From assembly GCA_003245835.1 (NCBI GenBank), contig QKCC01000053.1, positions 1 to 62,349 on the forward strand: 62,349 nucleotides of DNA, in the 5' to 3' direction. A program made the position numbers and the translations under genes. The notes below the pieces were generated by a model. That model did no database searches and was not told the DNA's origin. It was given only the letters and a program-made list of their open reading frames with translations. This DNA is from Spirochaetales bacterium (GTDB taxonomy: Bacteria > Spirochaetota > Spirochaetia > UBA9216). Positions within the stretch are counted from its first letter, which is position 1. The number at the start of each line of letters is the position of its first letter. Below are positions 17,071 to 26,716 of this stretch, piece by piece.

Positions 17071-17838
17071 GTGGATAGATTTACAGGGAAGATTGCTGTA
17101 GTTACCGGCGGCGGGCAGGGAATAGGTGCAGAAATAGCATTAAGCCTTGCACGTCAGGAGGCCTCGATTGTGCTGGCTAACCGAAAGCCGGAAGGTATGG
17201 CAAAGGTAAAAGAAGAAATAATGCGGTTAGGCGGAAAGTGTATCTCGGTGCCGACGGACATTACAATCAAACGGGACATAGACAGGCTTTTCGAAGCGAC
17301 ACTGAAAGAATACGGCAGGCTGGATATTCTCGTTAATAATGCCGGAACAATCAGGCCGGCGCTCTTTGATGAAATGGATGAAGAGGACTGGGACTTCATC
17401 CAGCGTGTTGATTTAAAGGGACTCGCGTTCTGTACCCAGGCAGCCTCTGCAATAATGAAAAAACAGAAATACGGAAAGATTATAAACATATCCTCAATGT
17501 CGGCGCTTGGTGTATATATGCCCGGATTCGCCAGTTATTCGGCTGCCAAGGCTGCAGTCAACAGTTTTACCCAGACCTCAGCCCGTGAGCTTGGAAGCTG
17601 GAATATAAATGTTAATGCAGTAGCTCCCGGAGAGATCCTGACCGATCTAACCTATAAAGACCAGACAAAAGAAGAGGTCGAAGTCAAGCTGCAGCGTTCC
17701 ACTGACATGACCATGCTCAAACGCCTTGGACAGGTAGCGGATGTGGCCAATGCAGTATGCTTTTTCGCTTCTGATGAGTCGTCGTTTATCACCGGAACGG
17801 TTCTGTCGGTCGACGGCGGAAGAATTGACAGGATGTAG
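17071..17838 (+). CDS. SDR-family oxidoreductase
   Basis: A 255-residue classical short-chain dehydrogenase starting at GTG 17071 (AGAGGGA upstream). The cofactor motif TGGGQGIG is at 12-19, NNAG at 89-92, the catalytic Ser near 141-142, and Tyr156/Lys160 in YSAAK. The C-terminal VDGG motif is present. Such enzymes oxidise sugar or sugar-acid hydroxyls, for example gluconate 5-dehydrogenase or KDG-type dehydrogenases. It is the first gene of the second importer operon, so it probably acts on the imported compound. Substrate unknown. Confidence 0.88.
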   Translation: MDRFTGKIAVVTGGGQGIGAEIALSLARQEASIVLANRKPEGMAKVKEEIMRLGGKCISVPTDITIKRDIDRLFEATLKEYGRLDILVNNAGTIRPALFDEMDEEDWDFIQRVDLKGLAFCTQAASAIMKKQKYGKIINISSMSALGVYMPGFASYSAAKAAVNSFTQTSARELGSWNINVNAVAPGEILTDLTYKDQTKEEVEVKLQRSTDMTMLKRLGQVADVANAVCFFASDESSFITGTVLSVDGGRIDRM

Positions 17839-17845
17839 ATACAGA

Positions 17846-19354
17846 ATGAGTATGCAGGATGATTTGATTATTCAGATGAAATCAATTACGAAGCTCTTTC
17901 CGGGGGTCAGGGCTTTGAGTGATGTCAATTTCTCGTGCCGCAGGGGAGAGATTCACGCTCTTCTCGGAGAAAACGGCGCAGGGAAATCAACGCTTATAAA
18001 GATCCTCAGCGGGGTATATGTACCTGATAATGGTGAAATTCTGCTTGAAAATGAGCAGATGTCTTTTAAATCACCCCATGACGCACAGCTCAAGGGAATC
18101 GGAGTCATTCATCAGGAATTGATCCTCGTTCCGTATATGAGCGTTGCCGAGAACATTTTTTTGGGACAGGAGAAGAAAACCAGGTTAAGTTTCATTAATT
18201 CCGCTGAAATGAACGAAAAGGCGCGTGAGATTCTGGCATCGATAGGTTCGGAACTTAATCCATCGGATATGGTCGCCGGACTCGATTCGACGAATCAAAA
18301 GATAGTTCAGATAGCAAAGTCACTGGTCAGGCATCCGCGGATTCTGATAGTAGATGAACCTACCGCGCCGCTTGGAACCAAGGAAGTCAAGGACTTCTTT
18401 GCCGCTCTCAGGCGGCTGAAAGAGCAGGGGACTACGATTATTTATATTTCGCATCACCTTGAAGAGATTTTCGAGATTGCGGACCGGCTGACTGTTCTTA
18501 AGGACGGGAAGTATGTCACCAGTGTAAATGTGACTGATACCAATATAGACGAGGTTATCAGGTTCATGATCGGCCGTGAGCTTGGCGACTTGTTTCCGAT
18601 GAAAGCAGAAGACAGCATAGTCGGGGACACAATTCTTTCGGTCAGAAATCTGAATCGTGGAAACGTCCTCTTCGATGTCAACTTTGATTTGAGGAGCGGA
18701 GAGATTCTCGGGGTTGCGGGACTTGAGGGTAACGGGCAGGATACGCTGCTGCGCACCGTTTGCGGAAGCTTCGCAAAAGACAGCGGCGCAATCACTATAG
18801 AAGGGGTCGAGGTCAGAATAGAAGATCCGGTTGATGCAATCGCTGCAGGACTCGTTCTTGTTACCGACAAGCGTCATGATGAGGGTCTATGCCTTCAGCT
18901 GAGTGTAAATGACAATCTGGCCTTAACCACTCTGGGTAAAAGAGCGAAAGCCGGGGTCATTGATCGGAAAAAGGAAGCGGCGCTTGTTAAAAAGAATATT
19001 GATGAATTTAAAATAAAGACTCCCTCCGGCGATAAGCAGGCAAAGTTTCTCTCCGGCGGTAATCAGCAGAAAATTGTAATTGGGAAATGGCTCAACAACG
19101 ACCCTAAAATCATTTTCATGATGGAACCTACGCTCGGCGTCGACGTAGGGGCCAAGGCTGAGATCTACCAGTTTGCCAGAAAGCTCGCCGATTCAGAGGG
19201 CAAGGGCGTTGTAATGGTTACAAGCGATATGCTTGAGCTTCTTGGTCTTTGTGACCGCATTCTTGTAATGCATAAGGGCCGGATTGTTAAAGAGCTGAGC
19301 CGTGAAGAAGCCACTGAAGAAAAGATTCTGAAAGCAGCAGTGGGGGTAAACTAG
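17846..19354 (+). CDS. Sugar ABC transporter ATP-binding protein (RbsA-type), second importer
   Basis: A 502-residue fused two-NBD ATPase. ATG 17846 starts just after the SDR stop; an alternative ATG is at 17852, and upstream codons overlap the SDR gene without family similarity. Walker A GENGAGKST lies near residue 41, Walker B ILIVDEPTAP, and the H-loop IYISHH. The second half carries LSGGNQQK and EPTLGVDVG with a degenerate Walker A. The closest visible relative in the window is the ATPase at 3281. It energises the permeases at 19355 and 21591. Confidence 0.92.
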   Translation: MSMQDDLIIQMKSITKLFPGVRALSDVNFSCRRGEIHALLGENGAGKSTLIKILSGVYVPDNGEILLENEQMSFKSPHDAQLKGIGVIHQELILVPYMSVAENIFLGQEKKTRLSFINSAEMNEKAREILASIGSELNPSDMVAGLDSTNQKIVQIAKSLVRHPRILIVDEPTAPLGTKEVKDFFAALRRLKEQGTTIIYISHHLEEIFEIADRLTVLKDGKYVTSVNVTDTNIDEVIRFMIGRELGDLFPMKAEDSIVGDTILSVRNLNRGNVLFDVNFDLRSGEILGVAGLEGNGQDTLLRTVCGSFAKDSGAITIEGVEVRIEDPVDAIAAGLVLVTDKRHDEGLCLQLSVNDNLALTTLGKRAKAGVIDRKKEAALVKKNIDEFKIKTPSGDKQAKFLSGGNQQKIVIGKWLNNDPKIIFMMEPTLGVDVGAKAEIYQFARKLADSEGKGVVMVTSDMLELLGLCDRILVMHKGRIVKELSREEATEEKILKAAVGVN

Positions 19355-20332
19355 ATGCAGATGGACAAATTGCTGAAAAGATCCGGGGGCGGGAGGTCTC
19401 AGCTTGGTTTATATATAGGAATTACGTTTGTAATAATCATTATCTTCTTCCTCGTCCCGGGTTTCAGGGGGGCGGAGAATATTTCGAATTTAATATTACG
19501 TGCAGTACCCCTGCTTGCGGTCGCCATTGGACAGACAATGGTCCTGCTTACAGCCGGAATCGATCTGTCAGTCAGTTCGATGCTGTCGCTGTCTACCGCG
19601 CTTGCATCTACCTTCATGCAGTATAGTATCGGATTCGGGGCCGGGCTCGCTGTCGCGGCGGGAATTCTTGCCGGTCTTGTGAACGGCCTGGCGGTTACGA
19701 AGCTCAGAATCAACCCCTTTCTCGTTACGCTCAGCACAAACATAATTATCGGCGGAATAGCGCTTTATATCAGGCCCTATCCGGGCGGAATTATCCCTAT
19801 GGAGTGGGTTAATTTTATTACCTATAAGGTCGGGCCTGTACCTTCTACAGCTATTCTACTGTTCATTTTGATAGTTGCGGCGAGCATTATTCTGCTGAAA
19901 AAAACCGTATTCGGACGTCATCTCTATGCTGTCGGAGGCAATTTTGATGCTGCACGGCTTGCAGGTATCAATGCCGACAGAATACTGATAACAGCCTACA
20001 TCCTCAGCGGGATCTGCTCGGCAGTCGGCGGGCTGTATATGACCGCCAGGATGAGCTGTGGTGATCCCAAAGTCGGTGTTCCGTTTCAGATGGAGTCCAT
20101 TACCGCGGCCGTACTAGGCGGTACGGCGCTCACCGGAGGAAAGGGCGGTACAGTCGGTACTGTTCTCGGCGTAATACTGGTTGTTATGCTTGGAAATATT
20201 TTTAATCTTCTGAACTTCAATATCTACTGGCAGCAGGTTATCCGCGGAATAATCCTCCTGCTCGTCGTAGGCTATTCCGAATACAACCTGGTTGTGAAGG
20301 AAGAGCTTAAGTTGAAGAAGATGATTCGTTAA
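19355..20332 (+). CDS. Sugar ABC transporter permease (RbsC-type), second importer
   Basis: A 325-residue multi-pass membrane protein with the family blocks LLTAGIDLSVSSMLSL near 64 and GGTALTGGKGG near 255. Its ATG directly follows the ATPase stop; an in-frame ATG at 19361 is an alternative. It is followed by the binding protein rather than by its partner permease, an unusual order. Confidence 0.9.
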   Translation: MQMDKLLKRSGGGRSQLGLYIGITFVIIIIFFLVPGFRGAENISNLILRAVPLLAVAIGQTMVLLTAGIDLSVSSMLSLSTALASTFMQYSIGFGAGLAVAAGILAGLVNGLAVTKLRINPFLVTLSTNIIIGGIALYIRPYPGGIIPMEWVNFITYKVGPVPSTAILLFILIVAASIILLKKTVFGRHLYAVGGNFDAARLAGINADRILITAYILSGICSAVGGLYMTARMSCGDPKVGVPFQMESITAAVLGGTALTGGKGGTVGTVLGVILVVMLGNIFNLLNFNIYWQQVIRGIILLLVVGYSEYNLVVKEELKLKKMIR

Positions 20333-20388
20333 TTTGCATACTATATAGAGGTATCTATATAACATAAATTTTCAATAAGGAGTATTGG

Positions 20389-21525
20389 ATGAAGAAGATT
20401 GGTTCAGTAATGATTTTACTGGTCATGGCTATGCTGTTGGTGTTCAGCAGCTGCAGCCAGAGTTCAGCCGGCGGTGAGAAGACCGCAAGCGAACCAGCTG
20501 TACAGGAAAAGGCTGTTGAAGCAGCACGTCAAGGCTCAGCACTTGAATTCACCGATATGGGTCGCTATAAAAAGCAGCCAGGTTACAAGATTGGTTATTC
20601 GTTCCACGGCGGCGGAATATCTTTCGATATTCAGAGCATTAATGCGTTCAAGTGGGTTGCAGAAGAGCAATTCGGCGGCATCATAGATGAACTCTATGTT
20701 ACTGAAGCTCAGTTTGACGTCTCAAAACAGATTTCGGATGTTGAAGACCTGATGGCTAAGGGCATTGATGGTCTTGTTATTTCTCCGACCTCACCGACTG
20801 CTGTAATCCCGATAATTGATAAGCTTTACGATGCAGGAATCCCTGTTGTCGTAGTACTCGGTGAATACGACGGAAGCAAGTACACCGCATACCGTGCAAC
20901 CGATGCCCAGGCCTTCGGCAGAATGGGCGGTGAATGGATTGTCGAAAAACTGACCGAGAAATACGGTTCTCCCAAGGGTAACGTTATCGCGCTTCGCGGT
21001 GTTGCCGGTGCAGCAGCCGACGTAGGACGCTGGGAAAGAGGTGCAAAGCCGGTTCTCGATAAGTATCCTGATATCAAGATTGTAGGCGAAGCAGAGGGCC
21101 AATGGGCATATGACGAAGGCCGAAGAGTATCGGAAAGCCTTCTCACTGCCAATCCGGATGTTGATGCAATCTGGAGCTGCGGCGGACAGATGTCTCTTGC
21201 GGCTGCGGAAGTTTGCGATGAAAAAGGACTCAAGGGCGTATTTATTACAGGTGAAGACTATAACGGTTTCTATAAATACTGGGTAGCAAACAAAGCTAAG
21301 GGCTTCTCAAGCCTTTCTCCGACCTATCCCTCATGGATAGCCACCGAGGGTCTCAGTACTCTTGTAAGCGTGCTGATGGGCGAATCTGTCGTGAAAACCG
21401 TCCTCTATCCGCCTCCGACGGTTACCGATGATACGGTTGAGAATTATGTAATTCCGGATCTTCCGGACACTATCTGGGTTGCGACATCAGTACCCCACGA
21501 TATTCTTACCGAATGGTATAAATAA
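20389..21525 (+). CDS. Sugar ABC transporter substrate-binding lipoprotein
   Basis: A 378-residue type-1 periplasmic binding protein. The N-terminal signal peptide ends in a lipobox, VFSSC with Cys23, so the protein is probably lipid-anchored, unlike the binding protein of the first importer. A Ser/Gly/Glu-rich linker (24-50) precedes the two-lobed sugar-binding fold (DVEDLMAKGIDGLVI near 118). RBS AAGGAG at 20378-20383. A strong hairpin follows the stop. Ligand unknown. Confidence 0.9.
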   Translation: MKKIGSVMILLVMAMLLVFSSCSQSSAGGEKTASEPAVQEKAVEAARQGSALEFTDMGRYKKQPGYKIGYSFHGGGISFDIQSINAFKWVAEEQFGGIIDELYVTEAQFDVSKQISDVEDLMAKGIDGLVISPTSPTAVIPIIDKLYDAGIPVVVVLGEYDGSKYTAYRATDAQAFGRMGGEWIVEKLTEKYGSPKGNVIALRGVAGAAADVGRWERGAKPVLDKYPDIKIVGEAEGQWAYDEGRRVSESLLTANPDVDAIWSCGGQMSLAAAEVCDEKGLKGVFITGEDYNGFYKYWVANKAKGFSSLSPTYPSWIATEGLSTLVSVLMGESVVKTVLYPPPTVTDDTVENYVIPDLPDTIWVATSVPHDILTEWYK

Positions 21526-21532
21526 AACTATA

Positions 21533-21563
21533 CAGCCGGAACCTGACTTTTCGGTTCCGGCTG
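21533..21563 (+). promoter_or_regulatory. Perfect 11-bp hairpin after the second binding-protein gene
   Basis: CAGCCGGAACC (21533-21543) and GGTTCCGGCTG (21553-21563) pair without mismatch around a 9-nt loop. No U-run follows and the permease gene begins 28 bases later, so it should act as a 3' mRNA stabiliser or partial attenuator. It is equivalent in position to 3223-3246. Confidence 0.6.
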
Positions 21564-21590
21564 ATTTCAGTTTGAGAGAAAAGGACAGGT

Positions 21591-22562
21591 ATGAATTCAA
21601 TAGCAGTAAACTCAGGATCATCCGGCAGAATCAGGGAATTCCTTTCCAACCGCACAACACTAGTTTTTATCGCACTTTTTGCGATAGTGCTTATTGCCGG
21701 AATATTGATGCCTGTATCAGTCAGCGGCAGCAATATAAAGAACGTACTTAGAGAGGCATCAATTCTCGGGATAGTTGCAATAGGACAGGGCATAGTAATG
21801 CTCAGCGGCGGAATGGATATTTCGGTTGGCAATATTATGTTCATGGTGATAATTTACGGCGGGAAATTCATGGAATCATCTGCCGAAAGATTTTTACCGG
21901 TGGCGCTGCTGTGTATTGCGGCAGGTGCTGCAATCGGTTTTATTAACGGTATTGGTGTCTCAAAGTTCAGAATATCTCCGATTATCATGACTCTCGGTAC
22001 GTCATCTATCCTGTTCGGAGCAATCTATATCTTCGGCGGTAATATGGTAAGCCAGGCTGCGCCGAAAATTCTGCAGAAGATTGGAAAGAACATATTACTT
22101 GATATCGTTCCTGTTACAGGAATTATCTGGCTGGTAATTGCCGCAGCGGCTATTTTCCTCCTGTTCCGGACAACTTTCGGGCGCAGGATTTATGCGACGG
22201 GAAATAACTTTCAGGCTGCCTGGTTTGCAGGAATAAAGCCTGTGCGTGTTCAGGTGGCATCATACATGATCTGCGATGCGCTTGCAGCTCTTGCTGGCCT
22301 GCTGCTGCTTGGTTACCTCGGGACTCCTACGCTGCGATTTACCGATATCTACACGATGGGCTCGATCTCGGCTGTAGTAATAGGCGGTATTGAGTTTTTT
22401 GCGGGAATAGGCAATATTGCGGGTACAATTGCCGGAACACTGATTGTACGGTTTCTGTTCAACGTTCTGGTTATGATGAACGTACCGCCAGCCGGGCGTA
22501 TGATCGTTGAAGGTGCTCTGATTCTTGCTATCGTATCGTTTTACAATTTTAAATCGAAATAA
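21591..22562 (+). CDS. Sugar ABC transporter permease (RbsC-type), second importer, distal
   Basis: A 323-residue membrane protein of the same permease family, with LSGGMDISVGNIMFM near 66 and a C-terminal glycine-rich block that is less canonical (IGGIEFFAGIGN). It is separated from its partner permease by the binding-protein gene. AGAGAAAAGGACAGGT precedes ATG 21591. Last gene of the operon; two inverted repeats follow. Confidence 0.9.
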   Translation: MNSIAVNSGSSGRIREFLSNRTTLVFIALFAIVLIAGILMPVSVSGSNIKNVLREASILGIVAIGQGIVMLSGGMDISVGNIMFMVIIYGGKFMESSAERFLPVALLCIAAGAAIGFINGIGVSKFRISPIIMTLGTSSILFGAIYIFGGNMVSQAAPKILQKIGKNILLDIVPVTGIIWLVIAAAAIFLLFRTTFGRRIYATGNNFQAAWFAGIKPVRVQVASYMICDALAALAGLLLLGYLGTPTLRFTDIYTMGSISAVVIGGIEFFAGIGNIAGTIAGTLIVRFLFNVLVMMNVPPAGRMIVEGALILAIVSFYNFKSK

Positions 22563-22866
22563 TTTCATAGTTTTTTCATTCGGATTCAGCTGATTTCTTT
22601 ATATGCAATATAGGAAGAAAAGAATGAAAAGATTATTCATTCTGCACTCAATATTGTGACAGCAGCTGTAAAACTATTTGCAGCTGCTGTTCCCGTTTCT
22701 GTTGATTTTTCATTTAGAGCGGTGAATATTTTATAAGCAAGACAATGAAGCACAAAACAGTTCTTACCCCAATCTTCGCTATGCGTGTTCACATTTGGTA
22801 CAGGCAGGGGGCTTCAGTGCTGTACTCTTTTGCACTGCATGGTCCGAATACTGAAATCAGATTGAC
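22563..22866. other. Gap after the second importer operon: two inverted repeats
   Basis: No gene is seen. AGAATGAA/TTCATTCT (22621-22628 with 22636-22643) and ACAGCAGCTG/CAGCTGCTGT (22659-22668 with 22681-22690) are perfect stems. A T5 run follows the second 24 bases later. They may end the plus-strand operon, though neither is a textbook terminator. Confidence 0.45.
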
Positions 22867-22902
22867 ATAAAAAAACGGTCATCCTTAATAAGGACAACCG
22901 TT
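22867..22902 (-). terminator. Rho-independent terminator of tRNA-fMet
   Basis: On the minus strand a 13-bp stem (two G-U pairs) with an ATT loop spans 22902 to 22874 and is followed by a run of seven T (22875-22869). It lies 8 bases after the tRNA 3' end. Confidence 0.85.
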
Positions 22903-22910
22903 AAACATTT

Positions 22911-22983
22911 TAGCAGGGACAGGATTCGAACCTGCGACCTCCGGGTTATGAGCCCGACGAGCTGCCAGCTGCTCTACCCTGCG
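22911..22983 (-). tRNA. Initiator tRNA-fMet (CAT)
   Basis: A 73-nt cloverleaf with CAT anticodon in loop CTCATAA. Initiator features are visible: three consecutive G-C pairs at the base of the anticodon stem (GGG/CCC) and no Watson-Crick pair at 1-72 (C1 against U72). The discriminator is A73 and CCA is not encoded, so it must be added by the CCA enzyme. A terminator follows directly. Confidence 0.93.
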
Positions 22984-23079
22984 TCGTTGTGTTGGAAATA
23001 TAATCATATTTACTGATAGTGTCAACACTTATCGCTGACCTTTTTTGATTATTTTCAGGCTGCCGGGGCATGGTTATAG

Positions 23080-23748
23080 TCAGCTGCGGCCTGCCATCCG
23101 GTCAAGAGCGAGGGCGTCTTTCTGCAGTCTTCGGAGTACTATCCATCCCGCTATCAGCAGCGGAATAACAAGGAGTCCGAGCGCAGTTCCCGTAAAAAGC
23201 ACAAAATCGTACAGGCCGTGGATGACAATTGCTGCCAGAAAACCCCTGATAATCGTATTCGTACCGCTGAATTTTGCATAACCGATGTAATAGCCCATAA
23301 TTCCGGATGCAACAGCATGAAGAGGCACCGCCGAGAAAGCGCGTATCAGCACTGTCATCGTTCCGCCTGTACTGTAAAGAATGTTTTCGAAACATGCGAA
23401 TCCCATGCTTGCTGCTATCGTGTAGGTGATTCCATCGCTTATTTCGTCAAAGTCAGGCTTGTTAAAGATATACAGCCGGACGACAGCTAGTTTTATTCCT
23501 TCTTCTACAAGAGCCGCGACAATGAAGGCTTTTGCAAACATGCTCTGAAGGTTTCCCGACATCAGCGCGAAAGGCTCGAGAAACATCTCAATCAGCAGCG
23601 CAGGAAAAACGGAAAAGAAACCGAGTATGAATACCTTCCAGATAAGTATTACCGGTTCTTTTTTCTGGCTGTCACGCATATAAAAATAAAAGATAAGTGC
23701 GAGCGCCGGAATGACAGCGAAGAAAATGTTCAGAAATAATCTACCCAT
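23080..23748 (-). CDS. PrsW-family intramembrane metalloprotease
   Basis: A 222-residue membrane protein with about 7 hydrophobic segments. PrsW (M82) signature motifs are present in order: VEEGIK (EExxK), FACFENI (FxxxE), LHAVASG with a conserved His, and IHGLYD (HxxxD). Characterised PrsW cleaves anti-sigma factors; bacterial relatives are membrane proteases or CAAX-like processing enzymes. No clear Shine-Dalgarno precedes ATG 23748. It is monocistronic, divergent from clpB, and no sigma/anti-sigma pair is visible near it. Confidence 0.82.
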   Translation of the reverse strand: MGRLFLNIFFAVIPALALIFYFYMRDSQKKEPVILIWKVFILGFFSVFPALLIEMFLEPFALMSGNLQSMFAKAFIVAALVEEGIKLAVVRLYIFNKPDFDEISDGITYTIAASMGFACFENILYSTGGTMTVLIRAFSAVPLHAVASGIMGYYIGYAKFSGTNTIIRGFLAAIVIHGLYDFVLFTGTALGLLVIPLLIAGWIVLRRLQKDALALDRMAGRS

Positions 23749-23825
23749 CCAGACAGAATATTATAATGAACGTGAATTGTCAGCTACAAAATTCAATTGA
23801 CGGATTTGTGCTATCTTATTAATTT

Positions 23826-26408
23826 ATGTTCATGAGATACGACAAATTTACACTTAAAGCGCAGGAAGCCCTGCAGGAAGCTGATGCTGTAGCGCATGAA
23901 TATAACCATTCGGGAATAGATATCCCGCACTTTCTTAAAGCCCTGATGAATCAGGAAGACGGTGTTATACCGCCGCTGCTTGACAGACTTGGTGCCGACC
24001 GGCGGATGGTTTCTGCCGAAATTGACGGTATGCTGAGTGCCCTGCCGAAGGTTTACGGAAGTAATGCGTCGGTGACGATTACCCCTGCATTATCATCCGC
24101 GCTGAATTCAGCAGCGAAGGAAGCCGAAAAACTCAAAGACGATTATGTAAGTACAGAGCATATTTTTCTCAGCATCCTCAGCACGGACACAGGAGCCGCA
24201 CGGCTGCTGAAAAAGAACGGTATTACACGTGACGGCATTCTCAGCGCTCTGCGAACCCTGAGAGGTAACCAGAGGGTTACCGATCAGAACCCTGAAGGAA
24301 AGTACCAGGTTCTTGAGAAATTCTGCAAAGACCTGACCGAGCTTGCAAGGCGCGGAAAACTCGACCCCGTGATAGGCCGTGATGAAGAAATCCGGCGGGT
24401 TATGCAGGTCCTTTCGCGCAGAACGAAGAATAACCCCGTACTGATTGGAGAACCGGGGGTAGGCAAGACTGCCATAGCGGAAGGCCTTGCGGGAAGAATT
24501 ATCAGCGGTGATGTTCCCGATTCCCTGAAAAACAAGAAGCTGCTTGCACTTGACCTGGGTGCCATGATTGCCGGGGCCAAGTTCAGGGGAGAGTTTGAAG
24601 AACGGCTGAAAGCTGTTATTTCAGAGATTGCCGCCGCAGAGGGACAGATAATCCTGTTTATTGACGAATTGCATACTTTGGTCGGTGCGGGTGCCGCAGA
24701 GGGCTCCACTGATGCGTCCAACCTGCTTAAGCCTGCCCTTGCTAGGGGTGAGCTGCACGCAATCGGCGCTACAACACTTGATGAATACCGCAAGCATATA
24801 GAGAAGGACCCTGCGCTTGAACGGCGTTTTCAGCCTGTTTATACGAAGGAACCGTCCGTAGAAGACACTATCTCCATACTCCGCGGTCTGCAGGAACGCT
24901 ACGAGGTCCATCACGGGGTAAGAATCAAGGACGAAGCCCTGATTGCCGCGGCTGTGCTTTCCGACCGTTACGTGACGTCCCGCTTTCTGCCTGATAAGGC
25001 AATTGACCTCGTCGATGAAGCGGCAAGCCGGCTTAAAATGGAAATAGAGAGTCAGCCGACCGAACTCGATAAAATAGAACGGAAAATCCTCCAGCTGAAT
25101 ATCGAGAAGCAGGCGCTGTCACGTGAAGACGACGAGGCTTCAGCTGAGCGCCTGAAGAATATTGAAAAAGAGCTCGGCGGACTCAAAGGCAAAAGAGATG
25201 CGATGCATCTTCAGTGGAAGAACGAAAAGTCCGTTATTGAAGAAATAAGAAGTCTGAAGGCTGAACTTGAAGAACTCAAGGCCGAAGAGGTCCGCCACGA
25301 ACGGGAAGGCAACCTTCAGCGCGCGGCTGAGATTAAACACGGTCTGCTTCCGCAGAAACAGGCTGAGATCGCAGAGAAGGGCAAGAGGCTTGAAGATCTT
25401 CAGCAGGGAAACAGTCTTCTGCGCGAGGAAGTCGAAGAAGAAGACATTGCAAGGGTTGTTTCAACCTGGACGGGAATTCCCGTGTCGAAGATGCTCGCTT
25501 CCGAAATGGAAAAATACCTGAAGCTTGAAGAAATTCTTGAAGAGAGGGTGGTCGGCCAGGACGAGGCCATCAGAGCGGTTTCCGATGCGATTCGCAGAAA
25601 CAAGACAGGCCTGTCGGATGATGCCCGCCCCCTCGGGTCGTTCATATTCATAGGTCCAACCGGTGTCGGAAAGACCGAGCTTGCGAAGACACTTGCTGAT
25701 TTTCTGTTCAGTGATGAAAAGGCGCTGACCAGGATTGATATGAGCGAGTATATGGAAAAGTTTTCGGTCTCGAGGCTTGTCGGGGCGCCTCCGGGATACG
25801 TCGGCTATGATGAAGGCGGACAGCTTACCGAAGCCGTCAGACGCAGGCCGTACTCGGTTGTTTTGTTTGACGAAATTGAGAAGGCTCACCCCGATGTATT
25901 CAATATACTTCTGCAGATGCTCGACGATGGGCGGCTGACTGACAGTCAGGGCAGGGTGGTAGATTTCAGGAATGCCATTATCATTATGACAAGCAACCTC
26001 GGCAGCGAACTTCTGCTGGGCGTTGAGGATCCTTCAACGGTAAGCGGTCAGATTGATGCGCTGCTCAAATCGACATTCAAGCCTGAATTTCTGAACCGTA
26101 TAGACGAGATTATTTCATTCAAGAGGCTCGGCCGTGACCAGATAACCAGGATTGCAGATATTCAGCTGCGAATACTGAAAAAGCGGCTTGAAGCCCGCAA
26201 AATTACACTGGAATTTACTCCCGAAGCGGAAGAATATATCGCAGCCGCCGGATTCGATCCCGCTTTCGGTGCAAGACCTCTCAAGAGGACCGTCCAGAAC
26301 CTTGTTCAGAACCCGATGGCTAAGGAAATGCTTGCCGGAAAGATAAAGGAAGGCGATACAGTACGTGTCCTGAAATCCGTAGACGGTTTGGCGTTCGAGA
26401 CAATCTGA
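23826..26408 (+). CDS. clpB: ATP-dependent chaperone ClpB
   Basis: An 860-residue Hsp100 disaggregase, normal length. Order: N-terminal repeat domain (1-150), AAA-1 with Walker A GEPGVGKT at 208-215, a long coiled-coil M domain (about 410-530), and AAA-2 with Walker A GPTGVGKT at 610-617, followed by the D2-small domain. The M domain distinguishes it from ClpA and ClpC. It works with DnaK to resolubilise aggregated protein in the cytoplasm. ATG 23826 or 23832 may be the start; neither has a strong RBS. No CIRCE element was recognised upstream. Confidence 0.95.
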   Translation: MFMRYDKFTLKAQEALQEADAVAHEYNHSGIDIPHFLKALMNQEDGVIPPLLDRLGADRRMVSAEIDGMLSALPKVYGSNASVTITPALSSALNSAAKEAEKLKDDYVSTEHIFLSILSTDTGAARLLKKNGITRDGILSALRTLRGNQRVTDQNPEGKYQVLEKFCKDLTELARRGKLDPVIGRDEEIRRVMQVLSRRTKNNPVLIGEPGVGKTAIAEGLAGRIISGDVPDSLKNKKLLALDLGAMIAGAKFRGEFEERLKAVISEIAAAEGQIILFIDELHTLVGAGAAEGSTDASNLLKPALARGELHAIGATTLDEYRKHIEKDPALERRFQPVYTKEPSVEDTISILRGLQERYEVHHGVRIKDEALIAAAVLSDRYVTSRFLPDKAIDLVDEAASRLKMEIESQPTELDKIERKILQLNIEKQALSREDDEASAERLKNIEKELGGLKGKRDAMHLQWKNEKSVIEEIRSLKAELEELKAEEVRHEREGNLQRAAEIKHGLLPQKQAEIAEKGKRLEDLQQGNSLLREEVEEEDIARVVSTWTGIPVSKMLASEMEKYLKLEEILEERVVGQDEAIRAVSDAIRRNKTGLSDDARPLGSFIFIGPTGVGKTELAKTLADFLFSDEKALTRIDMSEYMEKFSVSRLVGAPPGYVGYDEGGQLTEAVRRRPYSVVLFDEIEKAHPDVFNILLQMLDDGRLTDSQGRVVDFRNAIIIMTSNLGSELLLGVEDPSTVSGQIDALLKSTFKPEFLNRIDEIISFKRLGRDQITRIADIQLRILKKRLEARKITLEFTPEAEEYIAAAGFDPAFGARPLKRTVQNLVQNPMAKEMLAGKIKEGDTVRVLKSVDGLAFETI

Positions 26409-26418
26409 TTCCGACGGC

Positions 26419-26457
26419 GGCAGGGAGCTGCATCTGTTCCCTGCCCATATTTTTTAT
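26419..26457 (+). terminator. Terminator after clpB
   Basis: GGCAGGGA (26419-26426) pairs perfectly with TCCCTGCC (26438-26445) around an 11-nt loop, followed by CATAT and a T-rich tail (26450-26459). Confidence 0.75.
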
Positions 26458-26658
26458 TTGCACCAAAATACCGCTTGCAAGGAACAGGTGTGCTCAATTC
26501 GGCCGTATCGTTTATGATATTCAGCCTGCAGGAGCTGCGTGCCGTGAAAAATTTTTGAGGTCTTCCGACCAATTTTTTGCGGTGCGCGGGTTCTGCAAGC
26601 GGAAGATTGGTAATCATTTACGGTCAAATTGAGTAGAGCTTATCCGCTCATATTTCCG

Positions 26659-26687
26659 TTGAAAAAAAGCCGCCTATTTAGTATGAT
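26659..26687 (+). promoter_or_regulatory. Sigma-70 promoter of argH
   Basis: TTGAAA (26659-26664), 17-base spacer, TATGAT (26682-26687). Five of six matches in each box. Transcription would start near 26694, leaving a short 20-odd-base leader with AGGAGG before ATG 26717. Confidence 0.7.
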
Positions 26688-26716
26688 GCATCCACATACA
26701 ATATCAGGAGGCCTCA

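Larger units (their letters stand above)
26409..26716. other. 308-bp gap: clpB terminator and argH promoter
   Basis: It contains the clpB terminator (26419-26457) and the argH promoter (26659-26687), each listed separately. The middle 200 bases show no gene or RNA that I can name. Confidence 0.6.

Noticed and set aside
23739-23767. TATAAT at 23762 as clpB promoter
   Set aside because: No acceptable -35 hexamer at 16-18 bases upstream on the plus strand.
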